64,000 nucleotides of DNA from Bradyrhizobiaceae bacterium PARB1 (GCA_002256345.1 NKIY01000001.1:496001-560000); one strand, 5' to 3'; positions 43,489-52,466 are shown, counted from the stretch's first letter. Notes: a model not told the origin generated them from the sequence alone. Translations and numbers: made by a program.

Positions 43489-44192
43489 GGGGCGGCTCCA
43501 TTGGTTGATGCGGGGATTTCGCGGACGAGTTTACCGACTTCGCGCCAGGCGGCGGCGATGTGATAGTCGAACCGTGCCGCGATGATGTCGGCATGACCCT
43601 GTTCGAGCACGTCCAGCAGGGCTTCGTGCGTCTGTGCAATGCGCGATGGATCGTCATAGAGGCGGCCGATCAGGCCGATTACCATGCGGAGCTCGGACGA
43701 CAGATCGTCGAACACTTTCAGCAGCCGCTGGCTGCCGGCGATCTCAATGACCATACGGTGGAATTTATAGTCTTCCTCGACCTGCCTTGCGTGGTCTTCC
43801 AGATCAGCCGTTTCATGCAGGACGTCGATCTGTCGACGCAGTGCGTCGCGATTGGCGGGGGTGAGGTTCTTGGCCGCAAGCAGCGCCGCATGACATTCGA
43901 CGCAGATGCGCAGATCGTAAATCTCGTCGATATCGCGCGCTTCGAGTTTGCGCACGAAGAAGCCACGGCGCGGATGTGAGACGAGAAGACCCTGCTGCTC
44001 CAGCAGTCGCGCTGCTTCGCGCACTGGCGCACGGCTGATGCCGAGTTCGCGCGCAATACCCGCTTCGACGACTTTGGCACCAGGTGCGAGCTGTCCGTTG
44101 ATCACTGCCTGCGTCAGCACACGCGCCACCTGACCGACGAGATCGGTGTCGGCGAGGGCAGCCAGACCAACAGGAGGGGACATCAAACGCAT
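43485..44192 (-). CDS. GntR-family regulator (FCD subfamily)
   Basis: A 235-residue regulator. The N-terminal winged helix (about residues 17-75) contains GAKVVEAGIARELGISRAPVREAARLLEQQGLL, followed by the FCD effector domain with YDLRICVECHAALLAA and DYKFHRMVIEIAGSQRLL. The histidine and acidic residues expected to hold a metal in FCD proteins seem present. It is first in the minus-strand operon and divergent from the aldolase/ABC operon, so it probably represses both. The start ATG at 44192 lacks a clear ribosome site; 44183 is an alternative. Confidence 0.88.
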   Translation of the reverse strand: MRLMSPPVGLAALADTDLVGQVARVLTQAVINGQLAPGAKVVEAGIARELGISRAPVREAARLLEQQGLLVSHPRRGFFVRKLEARDIDEIYDLRICVECHAALLAAKNLTPANRDALRRQIDVLHETADLEDHARQVEEDYKFHRMVIEIAGSQRLLKVFDDLSSELRMVIGLIGRLYDDPSRIAQTHEALLDVLEQGHADIIAARFDYHIAAAWREVGKLVREIPASTNGAAP

Positions 44193-44214
44193 AGGGAAAA
44201 AGCCCGTTTCATGC

Positions 44215-44248
44215 CGTGTACAAGAATTAAGCGTCGATTGTCGACAGT
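44215..44248. promoter_or_regulatory. Candidate GntR/FCD operators between divergent operons
   Basis: Two short dyads lie here: CGTGTACAAG (44215-44224, core TGTACA) and ATTGTCGACAGT (44237-44248, core TGTCGACA). Both carry the TTGT/ACAA half-sites typical of FCD operators, with centres about two helical turns apart. They sit within 60 bases of the GntR start. Confidence 0.4.
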
Positions 44249-44315
44249 TTAATCTTGCGGCCTGCCATGCGATTGTGTTTGCTCAACCCATCTTAAAAAG
44301 CCGGGAAGTACGCCT

Positions 44316-45089
44316 GTGAATATGCATGCCAATTTGACGCCGACCCTCGATGCCGCCAAGCAGGTCCGTGTCGATCTCGCTGCTGCCTATCGTTTGATCC
44401 ATCGCCACGGCCTCGATGACAGCATCTATACGCATATCTCCGTCCGCGTTCCCGGCACCAAAGACCGCTTTCTCATCAATCCCTATGGCATGCGGTTCGA
44501 GGAAGTGACGGCGTCGAACCTCGTTACGGTCGATACCGACGGCAAGGTCGTTGATGACCCGCTTGGCCTCGGTATCAACCCCGCTGGCTTCACCATTCAT
44601 AGTGCAGTGCACTCGGCGCGCCACGATGCGCATTGCGTGCTACATACCCACACCGTCGCTGGTGTCGCGGTGTCGTGCCTCAAGGAAGGCCTTATGCCGC
44701 TAAACCAGTGGTCCATGCAGTTTACCGACCGCATCGCCTATCATGATTTCGAGGGCATCGCGCTCGACCTGTCGGAGCGCGAGCGTCTCGTTGCCGATCT
44801 CGGCGACAAGATGGTTCTCATCCTGCGCAACCACGGCCTGCTCACCTGCGGTCGCTCTGTCGGCGAAGCCTTCAAGCTCATGTTCAACATGGAGCGCTCC
44901 TGCCGCGCGCAGCTCGCCATTCTTTCAACTGGCGCTGAAATCGTTCGCCCGTCGCACGCCATTGCCTCGCACACCGCCGGCCAGTATGACCGCGGCTACA
45001 CGAAGGTGCACGCAGAAGGCAAACCGGACAGTGAATGGGAAGCGTTCAAGCGCATGCTCGATCGTACGGATCCCGATTACAAGACTTGA
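44316..45089 (+). CDS. Class II aldolase/adducin domain protein
   Basis: A 257-residue zinc-binding protein of the fuculose-aldolase fold. The zinc histidines are in VLHTHTVAGVAV, and the C-terminal RNHGLLTCG is typical. Start GTG at 44316 is better spaced from GGGAAG than the ATG at 44322. Members cleave sugar phosphates, decarboxylate, or are catalytically uncharacterised. The protein lacks the features of a named aldolase. It opens the plus-strand operon with the peptide ABC transporter and a hydroxyacid dehydrogenase. Confidence 0.85.
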   Translation: MNMHANLTPTLDAAKQVRVDLAAAYRLIHRHGLDDSIYTHISVRVPGTKDRFLINPYGMRFEEVTASNLVTVDTDGKVVDDPLGLGINPAGFTIHSAVHSARHDAHCVLHTHTVAGVAVSCLKEGLMPLNQWSMQFTDRIAYHDFEGIALDLSERERLVADLGDKMVLILRNHGLLTCGRSVGEAFKLMFNMERSCRAQLAILSTGAEIVRPSHAIASHTAGQYDRGYTKVHAEGKPDSEWEAFKRMLDRTDPDYKT

Positions 45090-45156
45090 TCCGGTTCGTA
45101 CCAAACATCGTCAATTGTTCTGGGTCGCGTGCCGTCAGGCTCCAAGGGGGAAAGAG

Positions 45157-46704
45157 ATGTTGAAGAAACTGGTATTGGCGTTGGCTCTCAGCAGCGTGAG
45201 CACATTCGCTCTGGCGCAGGAGCCGAAACTCGGCGGCACTATCAATGCCGTGATCCAGCCGGAGCCGCCCGGTCTGATGCTTGCGCTCGTGCAGAACGGC
45301 CCGACCCAGATGGTGGCAGGCAACATCTATGAAGGCCTGTTGCGCTACAACAAGAAGCTGGAGCCGCAACCAGGCCTCGCCGAGAGCTGGACCATCAGCC
45401 CCGATGCGAAGACCTACACGTTCAAGCTCAAGCAGGGCGTGACCTGGCATGATGGCAAGCCGTTTACTTCGGCTGACGTGCTGTTCTCCATCGAGACGCT
45501 TAAGGTCACCCATGCGCGTGCGCGCGGCAATCTCGTTCAGCTCGAGAAGGTCGAGGCGCCAGACGACTACACCGTCGTCTTCACGCTGAAGCAGCCGTTC
45601 GGCCCCTTCATCGGCATCTTCGAGGTCGGCTCGATGCCGATGATCCCGAAGCACATCTACGAAGGCACCGATATCAAGACCAATCCGGCCAACAACACGC
45701 CGATCGGCACCGGTCCTTTCATGCTCAAGGAGTGGAAGAAGGGCTCGTTCATCCAGCTGGTGAAGAACCCGAACTATCACGTCAAGGGCAAGCCCTATAT
45801 CGACGGCATCTACTGGCAGGTCATTCCGGATGCTGCTGCGCGCTCGGTTGCCTACGAGACCGGCAAGGTCGATGTACTGCCCGGCGGTTCGATCGAGAAT
45901 TTCGACGTGCCACGCGTCAGCAAGCTGCCGAACACCTGCGTCACCGGCGAGGGCTGGGAGTTCTTCTCGCCGCTCGCCTGGATGTGGTTGAACAACCGCA
46001 ACCCGATCCTCGCGAACAAGAAGGTTCGTCAGGCCATCATGTATGCGGTGGACCGCGAATTCGCGAAGGACGTGATCTGGAACGGCCTCGGCAAGGTAGC
46101 AACTGGCCCGTCGGCGTCGACCATCAAGTTCTATACCGACAATGTGCCGAAGTATCCTTACGATCCGGCGAAGGCCAAGGCTCTCCTCAAGGAAGCCGGT
46201 TACAAGGGTGAAAAGATCCGCATCATGCCGCTGCCCTACGGCGAAACGTGGCAGCGCTGGGGTGAGGCTGTGAAGCAGAACCTCGTTGATGTCGGCTTCA
46301 ACATCGAGACCATCGCCACTGACGTGCCGGGCTCGAACCAGCGCAACAGCGAATGGGATTTCGATATCTCCTTCACCTATCTCTATCAGTACGGTGATCC
46401 GGCGCTGGGTGTCGCTCGTAACTACGTGTCGAGCCAGATCGTCAAAGGTCAGCTCTTCAACAATCTCGAAGGTTATTCGAATCCGGAGGTCGACAAGCTG
46501 TTCGAGGAAGGCGCGACGGCAACGCCGGATTCGAAGCGCAAGGAGATCTACGACAAGGTGCAGAAGATCCTGGTCGAGGACGTTCCGGTGGCGTGGCTGC
46601 TCGAACTGCAGTTCCCGACCATCATGAACTGCAAGGTCAAGAACCTCATCACCACCGGCATCGGCGTGAATGACGGCTTCCGCGATGCCTGGATCGACAA
46701 GTAA
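45157..46704 (+). CDS. Peptide/nickel-type ABC substrate-binding protein (family 5)
   Basis: A 515-residue periplasmic solute-binding protein. The start at 45157 follows AAGGGGGAAAGAG and opens a signal peptide (MLKKLVLALALSSVSTFALAQ). The family start LAESWTISPDAKTYTFKLKQGVTWHDGKPFTSADV is standard. It binds peptides, opines or modified amino acids; the local genes (deacylase, aminotransferase) suggest an N-acylated compound. A strong terminator hairpin follows before the permease genes. Confidence 0.92.
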   Translation: MLKKLVLALALSSVSTFALAQEPKLGGTINAVIQPEPPGLMLALVQNGPTQMVAGNIYEGLLRYNKKLEPQPGLAESWTISPDAKTYTFKLKQGVTWHDGKPFTSADVLFSIETLKVTHARARGNLVQLEKVEAPDDYTVVFTLKQPFGPFIGIFEVGSMPMIPKHIYEGTDIKTNPANNTPIGTGPFMLKEWKKGSFIQLVKNPNYHVKGKPYIDGIYWQVIPDAAARSVAYETGKVDVLPGGSIENFDVPRVSKLPNTCVTGEGWEFFSPLAWMWLNNRNPILANKKVRQAIMYAVDREFAKDVIWNGLGKVATGPSASTIKFYTDNVPKYPYDPAKAKALLKEAGYKGEKIRIMPLPYGETWQRWGEAVKQNLVDVGFNIETIATDVPGSNQRNSEWDFDISFTYLYQYGDPALGVARNYVSSQIVKGQLFNNLEGYSNPEVDKLFEEGATATPDSKRKEIYDKVQKILVEDVPVAWLLELQFPTIMNCKVKNLITTGIGVNDGFRDAWIDK

Positions 46705-46720
46705 GTAACGCTGTCCAGTG

Positions 46721-46758
46721 CCCGTGACGATCGCAATGATCGTCACGGGTTTTCTTTT
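46721..46758 (+). terminator. Intrinsic terminator/attenuator between binding protein and permease
   Basis: CCCGTGACGATC (46721-46732), loop GCAAT, GATCGTCACGGG (46738-46749) and then TTTTCTTTT form a perfect 12-base stem with a T tract. It lies inside the operon, 16 bases after the binding-protein stop, so it should attenuate the downstream permease genes. Confidence 0.9.
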
Positions 46759-46786
46759 GCTCTCACCTGACCGCGGTGGATCTCTG

Positions 46787-47758
46787 ATGCTGTCATTTGT
46801 TGCCCAGAGGATCGTGAAGGGCGTTTTCGTCCTGCTCGCGATCGTCGTGATGAACTTCTTTCTGATCCGCCTCGCGCCAGGCGATCCCGCCTCGGTGATG
46901 GCCGGCGAAGCCGGCGCCAGCGATGCGCAATTCGTGCAGCAGCTGCGCGAGAAGTTCTCGCTCGACCGACCTCTGCCCGAACAGCTCTTCACCTATGTGA
47001 AGGGCGTCGTGAAGCTTGATCTCGGCTTTTCGTTCCGCCAGCAGGCGCCGGTGTCCACGCTGATCGCCGAACGGCTGCCAGCGACGCTGCTGCTGACGCT
47101 GACGGCGTTCGCGATATCGCTGATCCTCGGCATCACATTCGGTACGCTCGCCGCGAGATTTGCGGGGACATGGGCGGATACCGCCATCACCGTTTCTGCG
47201 TTGTTGTTTTACGCGACGCCGATTTTCTGGGTCGCGCTGATGTCGATCCTGCTGTTCTCCGTCTATCTCGGCTGGCTGCCCAGCTTCGGCTACGAGACGG
47301 TGGGCGCGAATTACACCGGATGGGCGCATGTGAAGGATGTCGCCCTGCATCTGGTCATGCCGGCGATGACCATCGGTCTGTTTTTCATGGCGACCTATAC
47401 GCGCATGACCCGCGCCTCGATGCTCGAAGTGAAGCGGCTTGATTTCGTCAAGACCGCGCGCGCCAAGGGTCTCCGCAACAACATCATCCAGCGCCGCCAC
47501 GTGCTGCGCAACGCACTGCTGCCGGTGGTGACGCTGGCAGGCGTGCATTCGGGCACGCTGGTCGGCGGCGCCGTGCTCACCGAGACGGTGTTTGCGTGGC
47601 CGGGCATCGGCCGTCTGCTCTATGAGGCGCTGCTCCAACGCGACTACAACCTCCTGCTCGGCGTCTTCGTGGTCTGCTCGGCCATGGTGCTGATCTTCAA
47701 TCTCGTCACCGACCTCGTCTATCGTCTGGTCGATCCGCGCATCGAGTTTGCCAAATGA
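46787..47758 (+). CDS. Peptide-type ABC permease (DppB)
   Basis: A 323-residue inner-membrane permease with six helices. The N-terminus (MLSFVAQRIVKGVFVLLAIVVMNFFLIRLAPGDPA) and the C-terminal signature (ARAKGLRNNIIQRRHVLRNALLP) are typical of DppB/OppB. I place the start at the ATG at 46787 after GGTGGA; the frame is open 23 codons upstream through the terminator. It overlaps the DppC gene by four bases. Confidence 0.92.
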   Translation: MLSFVAQRIVKGVFVLLAIVVMNFFLIRLAPGDPASVMAGEAGASDAQFVQQLREKFSLDRPLPEQLFTYVKGVVKLDLGFSFRQQAPVSTLIAERLPATLLLTLTAFAISLILGITFGTLAARFAGTWADTAITVSALLFYATPIFWVALMSILLFSVYLGWLPSFGYETVGANYTGWAHVKDVALHLVMPAMTIGLFFMATYTRMTRASMLEVKRLDFVKTARAKGLRNNIIQRRHVLRNALLPVVTLAGVHSGTLVGGAVLTETVFAWPGIGRLLYEALLQRDYNLLLGVFVVCSAMVLIFNLVTDLVYRLVDPRIEFAK

Positions 47759-48594
47759 AGAAGTTCTGGAAATTGATGCTGCGCAATCCCGGCGGCGTGA
47801 TCGGACTGGTCCTGCTGACCGTGGCGGTGATCATTGCGATCTTCGGCCCGATGATTTTTCCGACCTCGCCGTGGCGCATGGTGCAGCGGCCGTTCCTGCC
47901 GCCCTTCACCAATCCGATGGTGACGCTCGGCACCGACGCGCTTGGCCGCGATGTGTTCGCCGGCTTGATCTATGGCGCGCGGGTGTCGTTGCTGGTCGGT
48001 CTCGTCTCCACCACGGTGGCGCTGACCATTGGCGTGCCGGTGGGCGCCATCGCCGGCTATTTCGGCGGAAAGGTCGATGACGCGATGATGCGCGGCACCG
48101 AATTCTTCCAGACCATTCCGAGTTTCGCGCTGGCCATCGTGCTGGTGGCCATCCTGCAGCCGTCGATCTATTCCATCGTCGGCGCCATCGCCATCGTGTC
48201 CTGGCCGCCGGTGGCGCGCCTTGTCCGCGGCGAGGTGCTGTCGCTGCGTACGCGCGAATATGTGCAGGCTGCGGTCGTCACCGGCCAGAGCAACAGCTGG
48301 ATCATCTGGCGCGAGATCCTGCCGAATGCGCTCTCGCCGGTGATCGTGCTGGCCTCGCTGATGGTGGCCAATGCGATCCTGCTGGAATCCTCGCTGTCGT
48401 TCCTCGGTCTTGGCGATCCCAACCTGATGTCCTGGGGCTACATGGTCGGCGCTGGCCGCACCGTGATCCGGCAGGCCTGGTGGATCACCGTATTCCCCGG
48501 CATCGCCATCCTGCTCTCGGTGCTCGCCATGAACCTGATCGGCGAAGGCCTCAACGATGCGCTCAATCCGCGCCTGGCAAAGGATAGCCGCTGA
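47755..48594 (+). CDS. Peptide-type ABC permease (DppC)
   Basis: A 279-residue inner-membrane permease. The N-terminal helix and LGTDALGRDVFAGLIYGARVSLLVGL are characteristic of DppC/OppC. The EAA-type loop VVTGQSNSWIIWREILPNALSP contacts the ATPase. It starts inside the DppB stop (ATGA) and ends one base into the ATPase start (TGATG). It forms the channel with DppB. Confidence 0.92.
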   Translation: MKKFWKLMLRNPGGVIGLVLLTVAVIIAIFGPMIFPTSPWRMVQRPFLPPFTNPMVTLGTDALGRDVFAGLIYGARVSLLVGLVSTTVALTIGVPVGAIAGYFGGKVDDAMMRGTEFFQTIPSFALAIVLVAILQPSIYSIVGAIAIVSWPPVARLVRGEVLSLRTREYVQAAVVTGQSNSWIIWREILPNALSPVIVLASLMVANAILLESSLSFLGLGDPNLMSWGYMVGAGRTVIRQAWWITVFPGIAILLSVLAMNLIGEGLNDALNPRLAKDSR

Positions 48595-50213
48595 TGACCC
48601 AAGCGCCCGCGGTTGCCATCAAGAACCTGAAGATCGCGCTGCCCAAGAGCGCGGAACGTGCCTATGCCGTCGATGGCGTCTCCATCGATCTGATCCCCGG
48701 CGAGATCGTCTGTGTGGTCGGTGAATCCGGCTCGGGCAAGTCCATGTGCGCCCATGCGCTGATGGGCCTGTTGCCCGATACGGTGAAAACCGAGACCGGC
48801 GAGATTTCCTTCGAGGGCAAGAATCTCCTGAAATTCAGCGAAGACCAATGGCGAGACGTGCGTGGCCGCGGCATCGCCATGGTGTTCCAGGAGCCGATGA
48901 CCGCGCTCAATCCTTTGATGCGCATCGGCGACCAGATGATGGAGATGTTCGAGGCTCATGGCCTGCTGACGCCGAGGGAGCGCCGCGCCAAGGCGCTCAA
49001 TCTGGCGAAGGAGGTCGGGCTGCCCGACCCCGAGCGTATCATTCGCGCCTATCCGCACCAGCTTTCCGGCGGTCAGCGCCAGCGCGCCATGATCGCCATG
49101 GCGCTCGCACTGGAGCCGCAGGTTCTGGTGGCCGACGAGCCGACCACCGCGCTCGACGTGACCACGCAGGCGCAGATTCTCAAACTGATCCGCAACCTGC
49201 AGCGCAGCCGCAACATGGCTGTGATGTTTATCACCCATGATTTCGGTGTCGTCGCCGATATCGCCGATCGCGTCGTCGTGCTCCGCCATGGCAAGATCGT
49301 GGAGGAAGGCTCGATCGACGCGGTGTTCCGAAATCCGCAGCACGATTACACCAAGGCACTCCTCGCCGCGGTGCCGTCGATGGACCCGCCGGCGCGTGCG
49401 CCGCTCGACGAGACGAACAAGGCGGTGGATGTCATCGGCCTCGATAAGACCTATGTGACCCCGCAAGGCTGGTTCAAGCCAGATCGCCGCGTGCAGGCCG
49501 CGAATGAGGTGACGTTCTCGGTCCTCAAGGGTGAGACAGTGGGTCTGGTCGGCGAGTCCGGTTCGGGCAAGTCATCGGTCGCACGTCTGGTCATGCGCCT
49601 GATCGAGGCCGACCGCGGCACTGTCCGTATCGGCGACGTCGATCTCACCGCGCTGGAAGGCCGTGCGCTGCGCGACCAGCGTCATCGCATCCAGATGATC
49701 TTCCAGGATCCGTTCGCCTCGCTGAATCCGCGCCGCAAGGTCGGCCAGATCATCAGCGACGGCCCGATCGCCCGCGGTACCGCAGCGAAAGTGGCGATGG
49801 ACCGCGCGCGCGAGCTTCTTGGCATGGTCGGCCTCGACGCCGGCGCGCTAGAGCGTTACCCGCACGAATTCTCCGGCGGCCAGCGCCAGCGCATCGGCAT
49901 CGCCCGCGCGCTCGCGATGGACCCCGAGATCATCGTCGCCGATGAAGCGGTGTCCGCGCTCGATGTGTCGGTGCAGGCGCAGGTGCTGAAGCTGCTCGAA
50001 GACCTCAAGGCGCGCCTCGGCCTGTCCATGCTGTTCATCACCCACGATCTGCGCGTCGCCGCCCAGATCTGCGATCGCATCGCTGTGATGCAGCGCGGCG
50101 AGATCGTCGAATTGAAGCCGACCGCACAGCTCTTCGCATCGCCCGAACATCCCTATACACGCGAATTGCTCGGTGCCGTTCCCGGCCAGAGCTCGCCATC
50201 GCAGGCAGCCTGA
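48594..50213 (+). CDS. Fused two-domain peptide-type ABC ATPase (DppD-DppF)
   Basis: A 539-residue protein with both ATPase halves in one chain. First domain: Walker A GESGSGKS at 43-50, signature LSGGQRQR, Walker B VADEPTTALD. Second domain: Walker A GESGSGKS at about 320, signature FSGGQRQR, Walker B VADEAVSALD. Each half carries the C-terminal peptide-transporter extension (HDYTKALLAAVPS and HPYTRELLGAVPG). Such fusions are common in rhizobial systems. It powers the DppBC permease. Confidence 0.93.
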   Translation: MTQAPAVAIKNLKIALPKSAERAYAVDGVSIDLIPGEIVCVVGESGSGKSMCAHALMGLLPDTVKTETGEISFEGKNLLKFSEDQWRDVRGRGIAMVFQEPMTALNPLMRIGDQMMEMFEAHGLLTPRERRAKALNLAKEVGLPDPERIIRAYPHQLSGGQRQRAMIAMALALEPQVLVADEPTTALDVTTQAQILKLIRNLQRSRNMAVMFITHDFGVVADIADRVVVLRHGKIVEEGSIDAVFRNPQHDYTKALLAAVPSMDPPARAPLDETNKAVDVIGLDKTYVTPQGWFKPDRRVQAANEVTFSVLKGETVGLVGESGSGKSSVARLVMRLIEADRGTVRIGDVDLTALEGRALRDQRHRIQMIFQDPFASLNPRRKVGQIISDGPIARGTAAKVAMDRARELLGMVGLDAGALERYPHEFSGGQRQRIGIARALAMDPEIIVADEAVSALDVSVQAQVLKLLEDLKARLGLSMLFITHDLRVAAQICDRIAVMQRGEIVELKPTAQLFASPEHPYTRELLGAVPGQSSPSQAA

Positions 50214-50219
50214 TCCTCG

Positions 50220-51170
50220 ATGTCTTCGACGTCTCTTCGCTGCGTTCTTCTCAGCACCACGCTCGACCTGCGCGGATATCTCGCGCAGGAAATGGCCAAG
50301 CTCGATGGCAAGGTGACATTCGTCGATCACCTCGATGGCAGCGATCCCGCCGATGTGCAGATGGCCATCGGCTGGCATCCGCCGGCCGATGCGTTCGATC
50401 ACTATCCGAACCTCAAGGCCGTGTGCTCGATCGCAGCCGGCGCCGACAGCCTGCTGCATTGCCCGAGCATGCGCGACGGCATCGAGATCGTACGCGTGGT
50501 CGAGCCGGCCCAGGCCGAGATGATGTCGGGTTTTGTTGCCTGGCATGCGATCTCCCATCAGCGCCAGATGGGCGTTTATCGGCAGCAGCAGCGCGACAAG
50601 ATCTGGCAGCGGCAGCCGCAGCGTAGCGCAGCCGATGTTCCGGTCGGAATTCTCGGCTACGGCGCCATGGGTGCCCGCGTTGCCGCCGATCTGACGACGC
50701 TCGGCTTTCCCGTGAAGGTCTGGAGCCGCACGGCGAAGCCGACGACGCCCGGTGTGCTCGGTTTGAGCGGTGTCGACGGTCTCGATCGGATGCTCGACGA
50801 CACCGAAGTGCTGGTCAATCTGCTGCCGCTGACCTCGGAGACGCGCGGCATCCTGAATGCATCGCTGTTCGCGAAGCTGCGCCGCGGCGCCTATCTCATC
50901 CATGTCGGCCGCGGCCCGCATATGGTCGATGCGGATGTGTTCGCTGCCCTGGATAGTGGCCAACTGTCCGGCGCGGCCATCGATGTGTTTCACGTCGAGC
51001 CGCTGCCGCCCGACAGCCCGTTCTGGACGCACCCGAAAATCGCGCTCACCCCGCACGATGCCTGCGATGCGAGCATGACCGCCATCGGTAAAACCATTCG
51101 CGCGACGGCGGAATCGGTGCAGGCCGGTGTGAAGCCGAAGGATACGGTGGATCGGGCGAGGGGATATTGA
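50220..51170 (+). CDS. D-2-hydroxyacid dehydrogenase (glyoxylate/hydroxypyruvate reductase GhrA-like)
   Basis: A 316-residue NAD(P)H-dependent enzyme. The Rossmann motif is GILGYGAMGARV (about 143-154), the substrate Arg is in IHVGRGPHMVD, the Glu in DVFHVEPLPP and the catalytic His in LTPHDACDAS. It reduces a 2-oxoacid such as glyoxylate or hydroxypyruvate. It starts six bases after the ATPase stop and is the last gene of the operon. It may handle a 2-oxoacid released by the aminotransferase or aldolase. Confidence 0.87.
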   Translation: MSSTSLRCVLLSTTLDLRGYLAQEMAKLDGKVTFVDHLDGSDPADVQMAIGWHPPADAFDHYPNLKAVCSIAAGADSLLHCPSMRDGIEIVRVVEPAQAEMMSGFVAWHAISHQRQMGVYRQQQRDKIWQRQPQRSAADVPVGILGYGAMGARVAADLTTLGFPVKVWSRTAKPTTPGVLGLSGVDGLDRMLDDTEVLVNLLPLTSETRGILNASLFAKLRRGAYLIHVGRGPHMVDADVFAALDSGQLSGAAIDVFHVEPLPPDSPFWTHPKIALTPHDACDASMTAIGKTIRATAESVQAGVKPKDTVDRARGY

Positions 51171-51185
51171 ACTGCGGGTGGGGAC

Positions 51186-51320
51186 CTAGCGTGCCAGCCA
51201 GAAGCCGCCGACGACAAGGACGACGGCCAGCGTGACGATCACGCCGAGCACGGCAAAAATGATGGCCCAGAGTCCGTGGGAATCCAGCCATGCACGAAGC
51301 GCTTTCTCCACCTTGAACAT
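51186..51320 (-). CDS. Small single-pass membrane protein (41-44 residues)
   Basis: A 45-codon frame on the minus strand. The translation starts MFKVEKALRAWLDSHGLW, continues with a single hydrophobic helix (AIIFAVLGVIVTLAVVLVVG) and ends GFWLAR. GGGAG directly abuts the ATG at 51320 but is nine bases from GTG at 51311, so the start may be that GTG, giving 41 residues. The charged N-terminus, helix and short tail resemble other bacterial small membrane proteins. It lies between the convergent dehydrogenase gene and the divergent aldo-keto reductase. Function unknown. Confidence 0.55.
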   Translation of the reverse strand: MFKVEKALRAWLDSHGLWAIIFAVLGVIVTLAVVLVVGGFWLAR

Positions 51321-51410
51321 CTCCCTGCGATGTGAGTTCCTGTTTTGGTACGGGCAGCGTATCAGATCGTGCAGGCGGTGTCCTGTGGCGGGCTGCCTCA
51401 GAGCCTGATC

Positions 51411-51435
51411 CCGAAAAGTGGATACCGGTTTTCGG
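51411..51435. repeat. Dispersed CCGAAAA/TTTTCGG palindrome
   Basis: CCGAAAA (51411-51417), an 11-base spacer GTGGATACCGG, and TTTTCGG (51429-51435) form a dyad extended by GATC / ATC on the outside. I recall closely similar sequences scattered in rhizobial genomes. It lies 39 bases upstream of the aldo-keto reductase start and could affect its promoter. Confidence 0.55.
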
Positions 51436-51473
51436 ATCGGATCATGCCCTGAAAGATGGAATCAGGAGGTCTC

Positions 51474-52307
51474 ATGCAGTCGATCGAAACCCAAGATATC
51501 ACCACTCAAGGCATTACAGTGCCGAAGCTCGGCCTTGGCACCTTCAAAATGACGGGCGAAGCCTGCATCGCCGGTGTCGAAAGTGCGCTCAAGCTCGGCT
51601 ATCGCCACATCGATACAGCGGAGATGTATGGCAACGAGGCGGAAGTCGGCGCCGGTATCAAGGCCGCCGGATTGGCGCGCAATGATCTCCATGTCACGAC
51701 CAAGGTCTGGCATGAGAACCTCGCCCCAGATGCCATCAAGCGCGCCTTCGATGCCAGCCAGACCAAGCTCGGCCTCGATGTCATCGATCTCTATCTCGTG
51801 CACTGGCCGTCGAAGGGCATGAACCTGCCGGCCATCTTCGAGACGCTGATGAAGTTCAAGGACGAGGGGCGCATCCGCGCGCTCGGCGTCGCCAATTTTC
51901 CGGTGGCGCTGATGAAGCAGGCGGTGGAGGAGATCGGCGCGCCGGTGGCCTGCAACCAGGTCGAATATCACGCGCTGCTGAGCCAGGCCAAGCTGCTGAC
52001 CTATTTGCGCGCGAAGTCGATCCCGCTCGTCGCTTACTGCCCGCTGGGGCAGGGCCGTCTTGCCGACAACGCGGCGATGCAGACAATCGCCGCCAAACAT
52101 GGCGTCACCGCTGCGCAGGTCGCGCTGAAGTGGCTGCTCGATCAGGAGGGTGTTGCCGCGATTCCGAAAGCGTCGCGTCAGGTGAGCCAGCAGGCCAATC
52201 TCGATGCCTGGAAAGTTACGCTCGACGACGAGGATCGCAAGGTGATCGCCGGCCTGCCGAAGGACGAGCGCCTCGTGAAACCGGCCTTCGCGCCGGATTG
52301 GGATTGA
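51474..52307 (+). CDS. Aldo-keto reductase (2,5-diketo-D-gluconate reductase-like)
   Basis: A 277-residue NADPH-dependent reductase of an alpha/beta barrel fold. The catalytic tetrad is complete: D47 and Y52 (HIDTAEMYGNE), K77 (TTKVW) and H110 (YLVHWP). The NADPH-binding end has IPKASRQVSQ. The start ATG at 51474 follows a perfect AGGAGGT. It reduces an aldehyde or ketone; the group includes DkgA/DkgB. It stands as its own unit, and a palindromic repeat follows. Confidence 0.9.
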   Translation: MQSIETQDITTQGITVPKLGLGTFKMTGEACIAGVESALKLGYRHIDTAEMYGNEAEVGAGIKAAGLARNDLHVTTKVWHENLAPDAIKRAFDASQTKLGLDVIDLYLVHWPSKGMNLPAIFETLMKFKDEGRIRALGVANFPVALMKQAVEEIGAPVACNQVEYHALLSQAKLLTYLRAKSIPLVAYCPLGQGRLADNAAMQTIAAKHGVTAAQVALKWLLDQEGVAAIPKASRQVSQQANLDAWKVTLDDEDRKVIAGLPKDERLVKPAFAPDWD

Positions 52308-52324
52308 GCGCTTCTTTCTTCCTT

Positions 52325-52450
52325 CTCCCCTTGTGGTAGAAGGTGCCTCCGCGAAGCGGAGGCGGATGAGGGGTAGCCGCGGAGCTCGGAGTCTGTGGCT
52401 ACCCCTCACCCGTCCGCGCTGCGCGCGGCCACCCTCTCCCACAAGGGGAG
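52325..52450. repeat. Nested CTCCCC-type palindrome (copy 1)
   Basis: Outer arms CTCCCCTTGTGG (52325-52336) and CCACAAGGGGAG (52439-52450) enclose inner arms GAGGGGTAGCC (52368-52378) and GGCTACCCCTC (52397-52407). Two small hairpins lie between them. It sits between the convergent aldo-keto reductase and nikR genes. The layout matches the element at 62345-62496. Confidence 0.75.
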
Positions 52451-52466
52451 AGGGAAGGGCAGCACC

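Noticed and set aside
45046-46992. 648-codon open frame antisense to the peptide-binding protein gene
   Set aside because: Long antisense frames are common in G+C-rich genes. The plus strand has a clear family 5 binding protein, and the antisense product has no recognisable domain.
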